Assembly: GCA_028455995.1 (NCBI GenBank)
Contig: JABELC010000004.1
Coordinates: 1,116,001-1,180,000, forward strand
Source of the DNA: Scleromitrula shiraiana
Taxonomy: Eukaryota > Ascomycota > Leotiomycetes > Helotiales > Sclerotiniaceae
Direction: 5' to 3'
Length of the DNA: 64,000 nucleotides
Below, in pieces: positions 46,423 to 58,179 of the stretch. The notes beneath the pieces were generated by a model. That model did no database searches and was not told the DNA's origin. It was given only the letters and a program-made list of their open reading frames with translations. The first letter of the stretch is position 1; each line of letters starts with the position of its first letter. A program made the translations under genes and the position numbers.

Positions 46423-46914
46423 CTCAACACCATACCATATCAATCCCATCCCAACCCAAGCTAGCCCGACCCAACGCCATTATAAAACCCCATAACCATA
46501 ATCATAAACATTCAGCCATCCATCCATCATTCCTGCTGGCTGGGACGCACGTATGTTTATAAAGATTGCGTCCCGTCTCAGCTCAATCATAAAATATCAT
46601 ATCATCGATAAACCGAGCCGATCCGATGAATTGCTTTCTGCATGACTACATGCGGCCCTGTTTTTTCCATTGTTTTCGCTCTCGGTCAAATCCATCCATT
46701 CATCCATCCATCCCCAATCAATCCAATTATATTTGTGCTTTTATGTTTTTATGCTTTTATTCCCCCTCGCCACCCATCCATCATGTAACATCCTATAGTC
46801 ATGCTCACCCATTCGCCAGCCCCCATAATAACGATTCTCCGTTGAGGCGACGTAGTTACTAAGCAGATTTTCCATGTTACCTTTAAGCTCATCGAAATAC
46901 CTAATTCCCTTGGA

Positions 46915-48033
46915 TTACTCTGTTCTAAGAAGTCTCCTTGCAATCGTCTTCAACAACTGCTTGCCTCCCACACACGTGTATATGAAATCCTGTTTTAATC
47001 CAATGTAAAGTCTTTTCCTCTTGACTTTACACATTGTTAAAACCGGTTTTGTTTTACTCTTGTGTGTGTTCGCTTTTTCTCTTTGGCCTTCAACACCCTC
47101 CTCATTTTCATCATCCACTTCCTCCACCACCGTCGTCGTATTACTCTCAACCACCCCCGCATCCTCATCCCCATTATCATTCTGACCTCCAATCTCAAAA
47201 TCCTTCTCAAAATAAACCTCAATCTCCTCACTCCCTTCCACATCCTCCCTCCCCACCTCCACCAAGCTCGTCCTACTCCCCGGTCTCAAACTCGATCTCA
47301 ACCTCTTCCTCGCACTATTCTTACTATCGACTGCCACACTTAGATGTTCCAAATCCGGGAATAATTCCTGGATTCTACGTGACGGTGTTGGTAAATCGCT
47401 CGCTACAACCGCCACAAATCGCAAATGTAAACTATCAACCGCCACATTTTTCCAACCCGTCATCGGTTGCATGTTCTTCGGTGTTTCGTCGAGGAGGAAC
47501 CATCGCACATCTAGAAATATGGAGGCTACGCAGTTGAGAAATAAGGTATCAATCCTAGGATTAAAATAAAAATGGCTGATACCCGCGATGTTATCGCGAG
47601 GTTCGAGGCTGGGATGTGGATTGTGAGACATGACTCGATAGTGGTTTAACGCCACCGCTCTCGAATCATGACATGCGTGAAGGATAGGAGGTATATTGCG
47701 ATGATTGGAGCGAAGTTTAGTCTTGAGGTTGTACGGGGAGGAGGTTGCACAGCTGGGGAAGAGTTCGTGGACGGTGGGACCTGGGATTGAAGCTTCCCAA
47801 ATGAGGAGACGGAGTTCGGCGGGGAGGGTAGAGAAGAGAGGGAAATTTTTGGGGGTTCGTCTTGATGGGAAGATTGCCGTTAGCTGCGACATTCGCTTTT
47901 GTTTAGCTTTATTGGCGGATGTTGGTGAAATGGTGAGGGTTGGGAGAAATGATGCCGATGCATCATTGTTGGTGATGATAGAAGGAGGAGGAGTTGTTGA
48001 ATGATGATTGCTGGATATGCTGACTTTCGACAT
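46915..48033 (-). CDS. 2EXR-domain protein
   Basis: Single exon, 372 residues. The motif that defines the fungal 2EXR family is clear: FPLFSTLPAELRLLIWEASI (about residues 64-83), followed by PPILHACHDSRAVALNHY and FYFNPRIDTLFLN, the usual order in this family. Function of 2EXR proteins is unknown; they are very numerous in filamentous ascomycetes. Here the C-terminal third carries an acidic insertion (EDVEGSEEIEVYFEKDFE and a DDENEEG run) and ends with a basic tail (KVKRKRLYIGL). The N-terminus is Ser/Thr/Pro-rich. The frame is intact. Confidence 0.85.
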   Translation of the reverse strand: MSKVSISSNHHSTTPPPSIITNNDASASFLPTLTISPTSANKAKQKRMSQLTAIFPSRRTPKNFPLFSTLPAELRLLIWEASIPGPTVHELFPSCATSSPYNLKTKLRSNHRNIPPILHACHDSRAVALNHYRVMSHNPHPSLEPRDNIAGISHFYFNPRIDTLFLNCVASIFLDVRWFLLDETPKNMQPMTGWKNVAVDSLHLRFVAVVASDLPTPSRRIQELFPDLEHLSVAVDSKNSARKRLRSSLRPGSRTSLVEVGREDVEGSEEIEVYFEKDFEIGGQNDNGDEDAGVVESNTTTVVEEVDDENEEGVEGQREKANTHKSKTKPVLTMCKVKRKRLYIGLKQDFIYTCVGGKQLLKTIARRLLRTE

Positions 48034-48483
48034 TCTGGAGGTCTTCTATAGATAGATCTATCATAGAATCGATGATGGATAGATTAAGGAAGAGAGTCTA
48101 GGACAAAACCGTAAGTTATGAATAATGAATTTGGAACAATTGAATGATGTATTCTATGAACGAACTATTTTTGATGTCAAGTAAGTACGAAGATAGTAAT
48201 AAGTATAATATAGAAGTTACTGACTCTTAACAAGTTCCAAAGTGGCTACGTTGGTCCGGTTGCACTGAAATCGATAGCACACCTTTAACGCTCATCCCAG
48301 AGTTAGTGCGAAACTAAGGTTTAATTGATTTGCAAAGGAAAGCGAGCGTACGATTATAATAAATACTTATACTTCAAGTCTCCTATCAAGGATTCAGAAT
48401 CAGAAGAAGAAAAACCAAAATACATTCATCGATAACTGGTAAAGAAGATACAGGAATATAAGAAAAAATATTAATTGATGAAG

Positions 48484-48547
48484 TTGTTGTTGTTGTTTGT
48501 TTGTTTGTTTGTTTGTTTGAAGTTGGAGTTCAAGTTCAAGTTCAAGA
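48484..48547. repeat. (TTG)n/(GTTT)n then (GTTCAA)n microsatellites
   Basis: Short TTG copies run into about six GTTT units, then three to four GTTCAA units. Confidence 0.88.
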
Positions 48548-49010
48548 TCAAGAGCAACCAGAGAGGATTAGTGATTAGATAAGAGAGAACGGAAACAAAG
48601 CGGGGATAAGACAAATAAAACGAACTTGGGTTTGGGGGTGGGTGGGGGGTGGGTGGAGTGTAAGTGAATCATCAATTCCAATAAAATACTGAAAAACCTA
48701 AGAAGTTATACTTCCGTACGAGGCTGAGTATCTGATCTGACCGGCCACACAATAACCAAAAATGCAAAGATTATTTATTACAATTTGAAATTTTCAACAA
48801 ATTATTCAAAATCTTATATATATTTGGTTTTAATTCAAATATCTTTAAATTGATAATATAGATTCGCAATTGTATATGATTCAATTTTCAGATAAATATA
48901 TTGAATAGTTAATTTGGTATAAATTTTTATTTGAGGTGTATATTCAGGAGCCCGGTTTCTTATGTGAGTCGCGGGGGGGCGGGGGGGCTGGGCATGTTCG
49001 GAACAGAATA

Positions 49011-49036
49011 CATTAGACATTAGACATTAGACATTA
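49011..49036. repeat. 7-bp tandem repeat CATTAGA
   Basis: About 3.7 perfect copies in tandem, 20 bp after a G-rich run. Confidence 0.88.
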
Positions 49037-49486
49037 AGTCAAGAATCGAAAGATTCTCCAAATGTTTCATAATATTACGATATTCAAGTGATTATTCGTA
49101 AAGTAACCGTTTGTTTGTTTGTTTATTTACTTATTTATTATTATTATGTAGTATTACCTAGATTATTTTTCCTCTTTGTTGGTGGCAGATATTATAGAAC
49201 TAATCGAAAGTTGCATTTCTACTGAGTAGTATAAAAAGATCATGTTGTGTTACTTCCAACATCAGGTCTCTTCCCAAAGTTACCATTTTCATTCATATAA
49301 AGTATGAGCTCTCGATTTCTTGAACTAATGGATATTATGTTTCAATTATCATAGTCACTATATTTTGTTTCTCCTTGATGGAACATGTCTCTACTAAACA
49401 ACGGTTTGATATTCCAACCAAAGCCATAAGATAAATACATGATATTTATACAACAATACGAGTTTCAATCTCCTCTTTTCTGCACA

Positions 49487-51173
49487 TCAAACACATAATT
49501 TCCTCCTCATCATACCACAAAAACTCTCAAACAATACGCTATCATGACCCTTTAACCATCGAATAACAACTCTAATCCCAATATGATCCCCCGTTAAATC
49601 TTCCAACGAAATATTAAATCCAAATGCCCTATCTCGATTACCGTCACCCATCGGGTCTCCAATACCATCATCACCTTTCTGCCTCCTAGCTGCTCGTGAC
49701 CAGACTGCTTTATCACAAAAACCTATTGCCGCCGAATTTTCTACAGTCCAGTTCCATTCTATGGGTAATTGTGAAAGCGTCTCTACTAGACGTTCAACAA
49801 CGATAACTCTTAGAGCCCCATTAATCTAGATAGATCATTAGCTAAGAAACATCATCCATCATAAAAAAAATATTGACAAACATACCACAATGACATACTC
49901 AGCCGGGAAAGGCAACAGACTTTTCTGTAACCCCGCACACCCCCTCGAAACCTCCACCCCCGGTCTCCTTCCCCCAAAACTCCACGCAACCGCCCATCTC
50001 CGAGTCCTATTCCCCTGCACAAATTCCATCACCGCATAATTGCCCACCCCAATTTCCTTCAACTTTCCCACAATCTTCGCAACACTCGAGAATTTCCCAA
50101 GCATCGATGTATACCACTGAACCCTCATCTGTAATTTTAGAGATTCGTGGATCATGCGGGAAACAAAAGAGACTTCTCCGCCCTCACAGACCATTTCTGT
50201 TTCGGAGCCGGTGCAGGCGGTAAATGGGGGTCTTTGTTTGAGGGAGGCGGAGGAGAGTAAGTCTGAGGTGGAGGTGTAGAAGGGGGGGTTGCACATTGTG
50301 AAATCTATGCTTTTATATGTATGTAAATACCACTTGAACTACAAACAAATATATATAAGAAGGAAAGAAAAATTTACCTTTCAACATCCAATATATCCAA
50401 TGGAATCAGAGGATCATGTGGCAATGTCTTAACTACATTTATACGATCCCCCAACCCATTAATCCGTACATTCTGCTTCGCAAATGTGAAACTCTTCTCA
50501 TCAATATCTGGCCCCATTAACACGATATACCAAACGAACATGACGAATCCAATAAAAAATAAATACCTGTCCCAATAAACCTCCAACTACCCCTCCTAAC
50601 ACACCCAAGCAACGGATAAATACAACTAGCTCCCGTCCCAATGTCAAGACCCATTACGTTCCTATCAGATTCATCAACATCCGAATAAGAGCCACTTGAT
50701 GAATCGAGAAGTTTTTGGATCCAGAGGATGTAGTTCAGTCTATTGGGGACCTATGAGTTTATTAATGATTCCCAAACTAATAATAAATACATATAGATAT
50801 ATGCATGTAAAATTAGCAGGAAGGCTTACAGGAGGACAAAGTCGATCATCAGGAAGCTCAATTTTAAGTCCAAAATCTCTCTTTAATAATGCTTTTGTGA
50901 GTTGTTGCACTGATGATGGATTGGTGAAATCTAGTTGTCCGTTTGGTTTTAGACTGGGGGTTATATTAGTTACGATTTCTGGTAAAATAGAGTATATATA
51001 CAGTTATACAAGGAAGGAAGAAAATAATACAAGATTGTAGAAATATAAAGAGGGGTTCAACTTCTTGCAAGGTGAGATTAGATGCAAACTCACATTTTAG
51101 CAAATTCAGGATCTTGTTGGGCTAATTCTGCAAAATCGATTTCTTCGTCGTAGTTATTTGGAGTCGACGACAT
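49487..51173 (-). CDS. METTL16-type U6 snRNA N6-adenosine methyltransferase
   Basis: Six exons: 51173-51094, 50953-50830, 50750-50567, 50507-50378, 50309-49886, 49825-49487, with introns of 140, 79, 59, 68 and 60 bp. All phases match, giving 426 residues. SAM-binding motif I is VMGLDIGTGASCIYPLL. The acidic residue of motif II falls in GTDIDEKSFTFAKQNV. The catalytic tetrad NPPF occurs in DFTMCNPPFYTS. The layout LDFTNPSSVQQLTKALLKRD, then PVPNRLNYILWIQ, is the signature opening of the methyltransferase-10 (METTL16) family, which methylates A43 of U6 snRNA in the nucleus. The C-terminal part (IRVVIRWLKGHD) lies after a short loop. The only SAM-dependent RNA enzyme in the window. Confidence 0.92.
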
Positions 51174-51552
51174 TTTGATCAGACTAGTAATTTTGACACT
51201 TATTTAAGTTGACTTAGATTCGCCAGCATAACGAAACCTCTATAGAGATGTCACGAATTCATTTCCCTCAAATATTTTAAAATTTATGTATCGTAGGATC
51301 AGAGACTTGAATATCATGAAGCGTAAAGAAAGCAGTACTTATCGCATTAGTAAGCGATAGAGGAAATGCGGTGCGGAGCGGGGTATGGAGGGGTAGCTTT
51401 TAGATAGGTATCAGTAGCTTCAATATTTACTTCAGCACATCTGAGCTCATTCTGGTATCATACGCATTATCATTTCCTAGGTATAGAACAGAGCAAACTA
51501 AATAGCAACGCTAACTCCCATTATCCATCATGTGTTTTAAAAAATCGTAACA
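51174..51552. other. Intergenic; nothing recognised
   Basis: 379 bp between the METTL16-type start and the macrodomain gene's stop. No repeats or ORFs of note. Confidence 0.5.
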
Positions 51553-52501
51553 TCATAGCTTTTCATCATTGTCCTCAGATTTCTGCTTCTTTGTAATATG
51601 TCCCTTGTCATCACTTGGATCCTGGGTTGGAACTTCGGGAAGCTCAACCTTGTTTGTATCAACTTCTGGGGTCTTGACTTCGGAATCCTTCTTCAATGCC
51701 GCACCATTCTCGGCAGACTCTTTTTCTTCCACTTCCTCCCATTCATCTTCGGCATCGGGTTCGGCGGTTGATTCGGTGGATGGAAAGAAACGTCTGATAG
51801 ATAAAGAATATTAGTCGTATTCACACAATGTGAACAGAAAGTACTTACGGGAGCCATTTGTTGTATGCAGCTACGTCCTTTGGAACGAATGTACAAAATA
51901 CAATCTTCTCCATCTTTGATCCCTCATCACTCTCCAGGAACTCCTTAACAGCCATAATAGCAGCAGGTGCAGCATCATCACTCGGATAACCATAAACTCC
52001 CGTACTCAAAGCACTGAAAGCAATAGTCTTGCAATCATTTAAAGCAGCCAACTTCAAAGCTGTGGTATAACAACTTTGAAGCTGTTTCTCGGATACCTCC
52101 GGCTCATCATCATCATAAACAGGTCCAACAGCATGTATGACTTTCTTGCACGGTAGCTCGTACGCGTCGGTGATCTTCGCTGATCCAGTTAGGCAGCCTT
52201 TCAACTTTCGGCATTCTTTCAATAATCCAGGTCCAGCAGCTCGATGTATAGCTCCATCAACACCACCACCGCCGAGTAGCGAATTATTCGCAGCATTGAC
52301 GATCGCATCTATTTCGAGTCTGGTGATACTGCCACAATATAATCCAATACGATCGTTAAATGATTGATTGGGAGCTGGGGTGATTTCATATGAGGCGACA
52401 GGTTTGTATGGAGTTAACTTCTTTAAGTGATATAGAAGTGATACTGTAGGAATTTCTGAAACCGGTACAATGTTCGACATGATTCTTTTGATACCAAACA
52501 T
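51553..52501 (-). CDS. Macrodomain protein (MacroD-type ADP-ribose hydrolase)
   Basis: Two exons, 52501-51849 and 51793-51553, joined across a 55 bp intron in frame; 297 residues. The macrodomain lies at about residues 45-215: IDAIVNAANNSLLGGGGVDG is the MacroD-type ADP-ribose-binding motif, with AIHRAAGPGLLKECR, VIHAVGPVYDDD and the phosphate loop FSALSTGVYGYPSDDAA. Such enzymes remove mono-ADP-ribose from Glu/Asp and deacetylate O-acetyl-ADP-ribose. The second exon adds an acidic, Glu-rich disordered tail of about 80 residues (DEWEEVEEKESAE) ending in a basic KKQK. Met8 is another possible start. Divergent from the GlnRS gene. Confidence 0.93.
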
Positions 52502-52839
52502 AAAGGTTTGGGTTTTGGTTTTATTATGATGAGTTTATGAAATTGATGGTTTTTGAAATGGACATAGAGCTACCTATATATGATGTAGATGTACCATAAG
52601 GCTACGGCTGAGTGCACAGACCATTCAAAGCCTCGTAGAAATTGGTGAACTAGTCCATCATGTATCGCAGCTCAGCCTCGAATAATTTGATTTGACTCAT
52701 CCCCACTTTAGCCCCTCCATCCCAACCCAACTTTGAAGCAAAGACAAGATAAACCTCACATATTAATATAACCAACAATACAATCGAAATCAACTAAATT
52801 CTATTATACTATCAAGTTATTTTGCGATCTACTACAAAC
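52502..52839. promoter_or_regulatory. Bidirectional promoter region, macrodomain (-) / GlnRS (+)
   Basis: 338 bp between two divergent starts, with AT-rich sequence near both. The arrangement implies a shared or back-to-back promoter. No specific site identified. Confidence 0.55.
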
Positions 52840-54804
52840 ATGGCGGACGCAATCACCGAAGGAACCGCCAAGCTTCAGCTTGATGAGGAAACCGGAGAGA
52901 TGGTATCCAAAGCAGAGTTAAAGAAGCGCCTACAAAAAAGAGCAAAAAAAGCAGCACAAGCCAAAGCTAAATCAGAAGCACCAGCCAAAGCAGCCGATGC
53001 GAAACCTAAGCCAAAGGCAGAAGAATCGAAAGCAGAGCCAGCCAACATATTTGCTCAAGGATTTCTTTCCGAAGTTTACAAAGAACGTCCACTCAAACCA
53101 GTCTTTACTCGGTTCCCACCCGAGCCTAACGGATATCTACATATTGGTCATGCTAAAGCTATTGCGGTCAATTTTGGATTTGCAAGACATCATGGCGGTG
53201 AATGTTATCTAAGATTCGATGATACAAACCCAGAGGCAGAGGAGGAGAAATATTTCACGGCAATTAAGGAGATGGTAGAATGGCTTGGATTTAAACCATA
53301 TAAGATTACATACTCAAGCGATAACTTTGACAAGTTATATGAGAAAGCTGAGGAACTCATCAATTTGGGTGGAGCTTATGTATGCCATTGTGGTGGTATG
53401 AAACTTTTCTCTTCACACATAGAGAAATGCTAACAGTTTTATAGATGCCGAGATTAAAGCTCAGAGAGGAGGCGAGGAACGAGGACCAAGATTCCGCTGC
53501 GAACACGCGAACCAATCTATTGAAGAGAATCTCAAGAAATTCAGAGCTATGCGTGATGGCGAATACAAACCCAGAGAAGCATTTTTGCGTATGAAGCAGA
53601 ATATCGAAGATGGAAATCCTCAGATGTGGGATTTGGCTGCATACAGAGTTTTGGACGCCGAGCATCATCGAACAGGTCCTAAATGGAAGATTTATCCGAC
53701 ATATGACTTCACCCATTGTCTTTGCGATAGTTTCGAGAATATCACACATTCACTTTGTACCACCGAATTCATTCAATCGAGAGTATCATACGAATGGTTG
53801 AATAGTACTTTGAAAGTTTATGAGCCAATGCAGAGGGAATACGGTCGATTAAGCATCACAGGAACTGTACTTTCAAAACGAAAGCTCAAGAAACTTGTTG
53901 ATGAGAAATATGTTAGAGGATGGAACGATCCAAGATTATACACATTAATCGGAATTAAGAGACGTGGTGTACCACCTGGAGCTATATTGGAATTCGTCAA
54001 CGAGCTTGGTGTCACAACTGCTCCTACCAATATTCAGCTTGCTCGATTCGATCAAACCGTAAGGAGATACTTGGAACTTACAGTTCCCAGACTCATGTTG
54101 GTATTGGATCCCATACCCGTTGTTATCGAGGATGCCGAAGAAATGGACCTCGAAAATGTTCCATTCTCCCCAAAGGTTCCTGCTATGGGCACCCACACAA
54201 TCAAATTAACAAAGACTGTTTATATCGAAAGAAGTGATTTCCGAGAAGTCGACAGCAAAGATTATTTCCGTCTTGCACCCGGAAAGTCAGTTGGTCTTCT
54301 CCAAATCCCATATCCTATTAAGGCAGTATCTTTCTCCAAGGATGGAGATAAGGTTACAGAGATTCGGGCTGTGTATGACAAGGAGGGCAAGAAACCAAAA
54401 ACATACATCCATTGGGTTGCGGAAGGTTCAAGAAATGTTGAAGTTAGAATATTAAACTCTCTTTTCAAGAGCGAGAAACCAGATGATGCAGAAGGTGGAT
54501 TCCTCAATGATATCAATCCAAACAGCGAAGAAATCTGGCTAAATGCTATGATTGAATCCGGATTCGATGAAGTCAAGAAGCGAGCTCCTTGGCCCGAAGC
54601 AGCTGGTGAATCTGAACTTGGCAAAGGAGGCCCGGAATCTGTTAGATTCCAGGCTATGCGTGTGGCTTACATGGTACGTTTGTATTCGCTGTCTTGCATT
54701 TTGATATTGACTAATGTATTCTCTAGGCAATGGATTCTGATTCAACCAATGATAAGATTATCTTGAATCGTATTGTGAGTCTTAAAGAGGATTCTGGAAA
54801 GTAA
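52840..54804 (+). CDS. gln4: Cytosolic glutaminyl-tRNA synthetase
   Basis: Three exons: 52840-53395, 53445-54673, 54727-54804 (introns 49 and 53 bp); 620 residues. Charges tRNA-Gln. Class I signatures: FPPEPNGYLHIGHAKA (HIGH) and GTVLSKRKL (KMSKS-type). GlnRS rather than GluRS is shown by LRFDDTNPEAEEEKYF, TYDFTHCLCDSFENITHSLC and by RGVPPGAILEFVNELGV. The anticodon-binding beta-barrels follow (FYIERSDF-like VYIERSDF, KTYIHWV, ILNRIVSLKEDSGK at the end). The N-terminus has only a short Lys/Ala-rich extension, not the long GatB-like domain of the yeast enzyme. Two donors three bases apart fit exon 1; GTATGA at 53396 is preferred because it keeps the family spacing (CHCGDAEI). Confidence 0.95.
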
Positions 54805-56322
54805 AATGATGTTTGAGTTCTGGGGCGGGATATCGGAGTCGAATATTGTGAGAGATACCAGGTACTAGTATGAATGTTTTGATCAAAGCAATTTGAATGT
54901 ATAGACTTTAGAAATGACAAATCCAAATAACCTCTAGATCCTTGAACTGTTATCGCATAACGTGTGTTCTTTCTTAAAAGTTCATGAATTGCATTATTCC
55001 GAATATCATGATCTTTGCTCGATATTAATTACTATGTTCTGACAAACTTGGTGCATTTCATTCCATCTCACACTATTTAAATCTTTCGCCAAGAGACAAT
55101 AACTTGAACCAGCGCCCCTTAGCCCCTCATGTTCACACGATTTAGCGAATTCAAACATCTACCCCCTATTTCACCCCTCCCATTCACTTACAACCCCCAT
55201 TAAATTATTCACTCAAATCAAGGAATTGAGATCTGTAGAATTACATACTAAGTTAGAGTGTTTTCGCCAGAAAATACAGATAATAAAGTGGATAGAACTT
55301 GAATTTAACTTTTTTAAGTAAAAGAAAGATAAGGATTTATTATAAAGAATTTTAATTATAAAAGTATTAACTTTATACTAGTACTAGTAGTAAATTATTT
55401 ATAATATTAGTAGTAAATTAAGTTAAAATAGTTCCGAGTCTTATCTACTCGAGTAAGTTAAAATAAATAGATTCAACTTGAAGTTGATAACTTGAAATTA
55501 TATAAAGATTTTATAATTTTGTTTTTCTTTAAAAAAAAAGGATTCAATTTAGCTGGATTTACTACTAGTAGTAGTAATTTTTAAAGTTTATTTTTAGGCT
55601 GATTAAAGGATTGTACTATGTACATCATGATCCTTCCTCTCACCTGGCACTACTACTACTAGTATCAACTTATTTCTCTTCACACACTGGCATATACTCA
55701 TACTCAGGCTCCTTTCTAGTACTCCTTTCTACTAACCAATTTTCCAACACCGTGACACTGGCAACAATCGCATATGCATGCGACAGGGGGTCAGCCTGAT
55801 TGATAATGATCGTCAAAAACAATTTCACGGATTCGGACCCGGATACACGGAAAGAACTTGAAGAGTAACACATCTTTACAATTATATCATAATGCCAGTG
55901 ATTATTTCAAAAATTTATGCACTGCAATAATACTATGATAGCAAAAACATCATTTATCTCATTGAATTCCAATGAGACGAACTCGTCGCATAATTGACCA
56001 ATAACATGTTCTATTTATAGCAGTGGGGGTTTAAATCAATCTCCATGTAATACCAACAAAACATCATTCCAGTGGACAACAAAACAGTTAATAAGACTTG
56101 TACATACATGTACATACATGTACATGTACATGTACATGTATATATCGGAGATAAATGAATTCTCCGAGCCGAATATAACCAATATAACCAATCTAACCAA
56201 TGTAATAGTAATCAATGTACTACTAGTAACCAATGTCAAAATCTATATAATATCTTTGACTTTACCCTTCATTATATTTAATAAATCCCTCTATTTTCTT
56301 TTCCAAGAAATCATCCATCAAT
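54805..56322. other. Intergenic with very AT-rich block
   Basis: 1.5 kb without a gene. 55250-55620 is extremely AT-rich with ACTAGTAGTA/TAGTAGTAAATTA units, and 56098-56141 is a palindromic ACATGT repeat. These look like decayed or non-genic DNA. Confidence 0.6.
56098..56141. repeat. (TACATG)n palindromic microsatellite
   Basis: Copies of TACATACATG then TACATG. Each TACATGTA-type unit is self-complementary. Confidence 0.88.
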
Positions 56323-58033
56323 ATGAACAGAATATTCGACACCCCATTTTTGACAACTATATTGGGGGGTCTCGCCTCAATTGTCATATTCGTGTTATTT
56401 GGAATATATCGCAAATTATCTCATATTCCAGGACCATTTCTAGCATCATTTTCTAATTTTCCTCGTCTTTATTGGATATGGAAGAAAGATGCTCATACCA
56501 AACATATCAAATTACATAGGAAATATGGAAACCTGGTGAGGATTGGTCCCAATGTGGTGTCGGTTGGTGATCCGGCGGAAATATCACATATTTATGGATT
56601 CGATGATACGTTTCAAAAAGTGAGTTGCATTTTCACCATCAATTTTCAAGAAAAGTGATATGCTAACCATGTTTCAGTCGGATTTCTATAGCGTTATTCT
56701 TCCGTATGTTAATGGGAAGGTTATGCCAGGCTTGATATCAGCCAAAGATACCAACCTCCACCGAGCACTCAAACGCCCCGTCGCCAACATATATTCCATG
56801 AGCAACCTAGTAACCTTTGAGTCATTCGTCGATACCAGCATCGAAACATTCACCCAAATACTCCAAAAATCATATGTCTCAAATTCCACACCCAAAGCAT
56901 GTGATTTCACTTTCTGGCTCCAAGCCTTCGTATTCGACACGCTAGGCGAACTCACCTTCTCCAAACCCTACGGATTTCTCACCCAAGGAAAAGATATCGA
57001 GAATATAATGGGCGATATATGGTCTCATTTCAAGCGAGTATCTCTCGTAGGTCAAATGCCGTGGATCGACACATTCCTGCGCATAAACCCCTTACTATCT
57101 AAATTCCGTCCCGGCCCTGTCTCACCCATCGCAAAATTTTCCATTGCTCGATTGCAAGAGCGGAAAATGAGAGGGAAAGTGGATCCAGATACTGTTAATA
57201 ACCAAGATTTGTTGTCTCGGTTTCTGGCGGCGCAGGCAAAAAATCCGGAGACGCCGCCTTTTGCGCTTATGGCTTGGATTGCGGGGAATATTACGGCAGG
57301 GAGTGATACCACGGCTATGGTGTTGAGGGCTGTGTTTTATTATCTTCTTAAGAACCCAGCTACGCTTGAAAAATTGACAGCGGAGATTTCCGAGGCGAGA
57401 AAAAATGGACGGATTTCTGATATACCCACTTGGCAAGAAACGCAGAATTTGCCGTATTTGAAGGCTTGTGTTATGGAGGGATTAAGGATTCATGCTCCGG
57501 TTGGTATGCATCTCGAGCGAGTGGTACCGAATGAAGGAGCTACGATTTGTGGCAAACATATTGCGGGTGGTACGGTGGTTGGAATCAATGCGTGGGTTGT
57601 TCATCGGGATGTCGAGACTTTTGGACAAGATGTAGATGCGTGGAGACCGGAGAGATGGATAGATTGTACGGAGGAACAACTTGCGAAGATGGAAAAGGCT
57701 ATGTTTACTGTAAGTTCTCATCATCTCCTGGCTTTGTGATATGTTTAGTGCAAGATAACTAATGACTGTGCAGTTTGGTGCTGGGAGTAGAGTTTGTATT
57801 GGGAAGAACTTTTCTTTGCTCATTATTTATAAACTTATTCCGAGTCTTCTGCAGCAATTTGAGGTATGTTCAGATCAATCTACTAGTATTTGTTGTAGAA
57901 ATAAATCATCCTACTAACCTGCTGAATATAGATCTCCCTTTTTGATCCAAATGCGACTTGGAAGGTCGAGAATAGGTGGTTTGTGGTCCAGGATAACTTT
58001 TCCGTTGCTTTGAAGAAGGCATCGACTGACTAG
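56323..58033 (+). CDS. Cytochrome P450 monooxygenase (pisatin-demethylase-like)
   Basis: Four exons: 56323-56619, 56678-57709, 57774-57863, 57932-58033 (introns 58, 64, 68 bp); 506 residues, all in frame. The N-terminal membrane anchor is TTILGGLASIVIFVLFGIY, followed by the hinge LSHIPGPFLASFSNFPRLYW. The I-helix motif is ITAGSDTTAM (about 304), ExxR is MEGLRIH (about 366), the PERF-like motif is WRPERW, and the heme loop is FGAGSRVCIGKNFS (about 444-457, Cys ligand present). The opening resembles the fungal CYP57/pisatin-demethylase group, enzymes of secondary metabolism or defence-compound breakdown. The substrate is unknown. Convergent with a decayed FAD-linked oxidoreductase 150 bp away. 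Confidence 0.9.
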
Positions 58034-58179
58034 TCAGCATCAAATACCATCTACTAGTAATTTAATACTAACTGTAACATCATTTACATGTAAACATCAA
58101 AAATTGGGAGCATTATACCATGAAAAATTGCAAAAATATTCAAATATACTGCCACATACTGCGGATCATCGTCTGTAAA

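Larger units (their letters stand above)
45681..46914. other. Intergenic, rich in ATCC microsatellites
   Basis: 1.2 kb between HET-C2 and the 2EXR gene, convergent. No gene. CATC/ATCC tracts lie at about 45851-45879, 46274-46311, 46386-46422 and 46690-46713. Confidence 0.65.
48034..49486. other. Intergenic, low complexity
   Basis: 1.45 kb without a supportable gene. It holds GTTT and GTTCAA repeats (48484-48547), a G-rich run (48971-48989) and a CATTAGA heptamer repeat (49011-49036). Confidence 0.6.

Noticed and set aside
47034..47537. Pro/His/Ser-rich plus-strand ORF of 167 codons
   Set aside because: Antisense shadow of the acidic tract in the 2EXR gene.
53549..54766. Separate synthetase beginning at 53549
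   Set aside because: It is exon 2 of the GlnRS gene; the 49-bp intron joins it in frame to the HIGH-containing exon.
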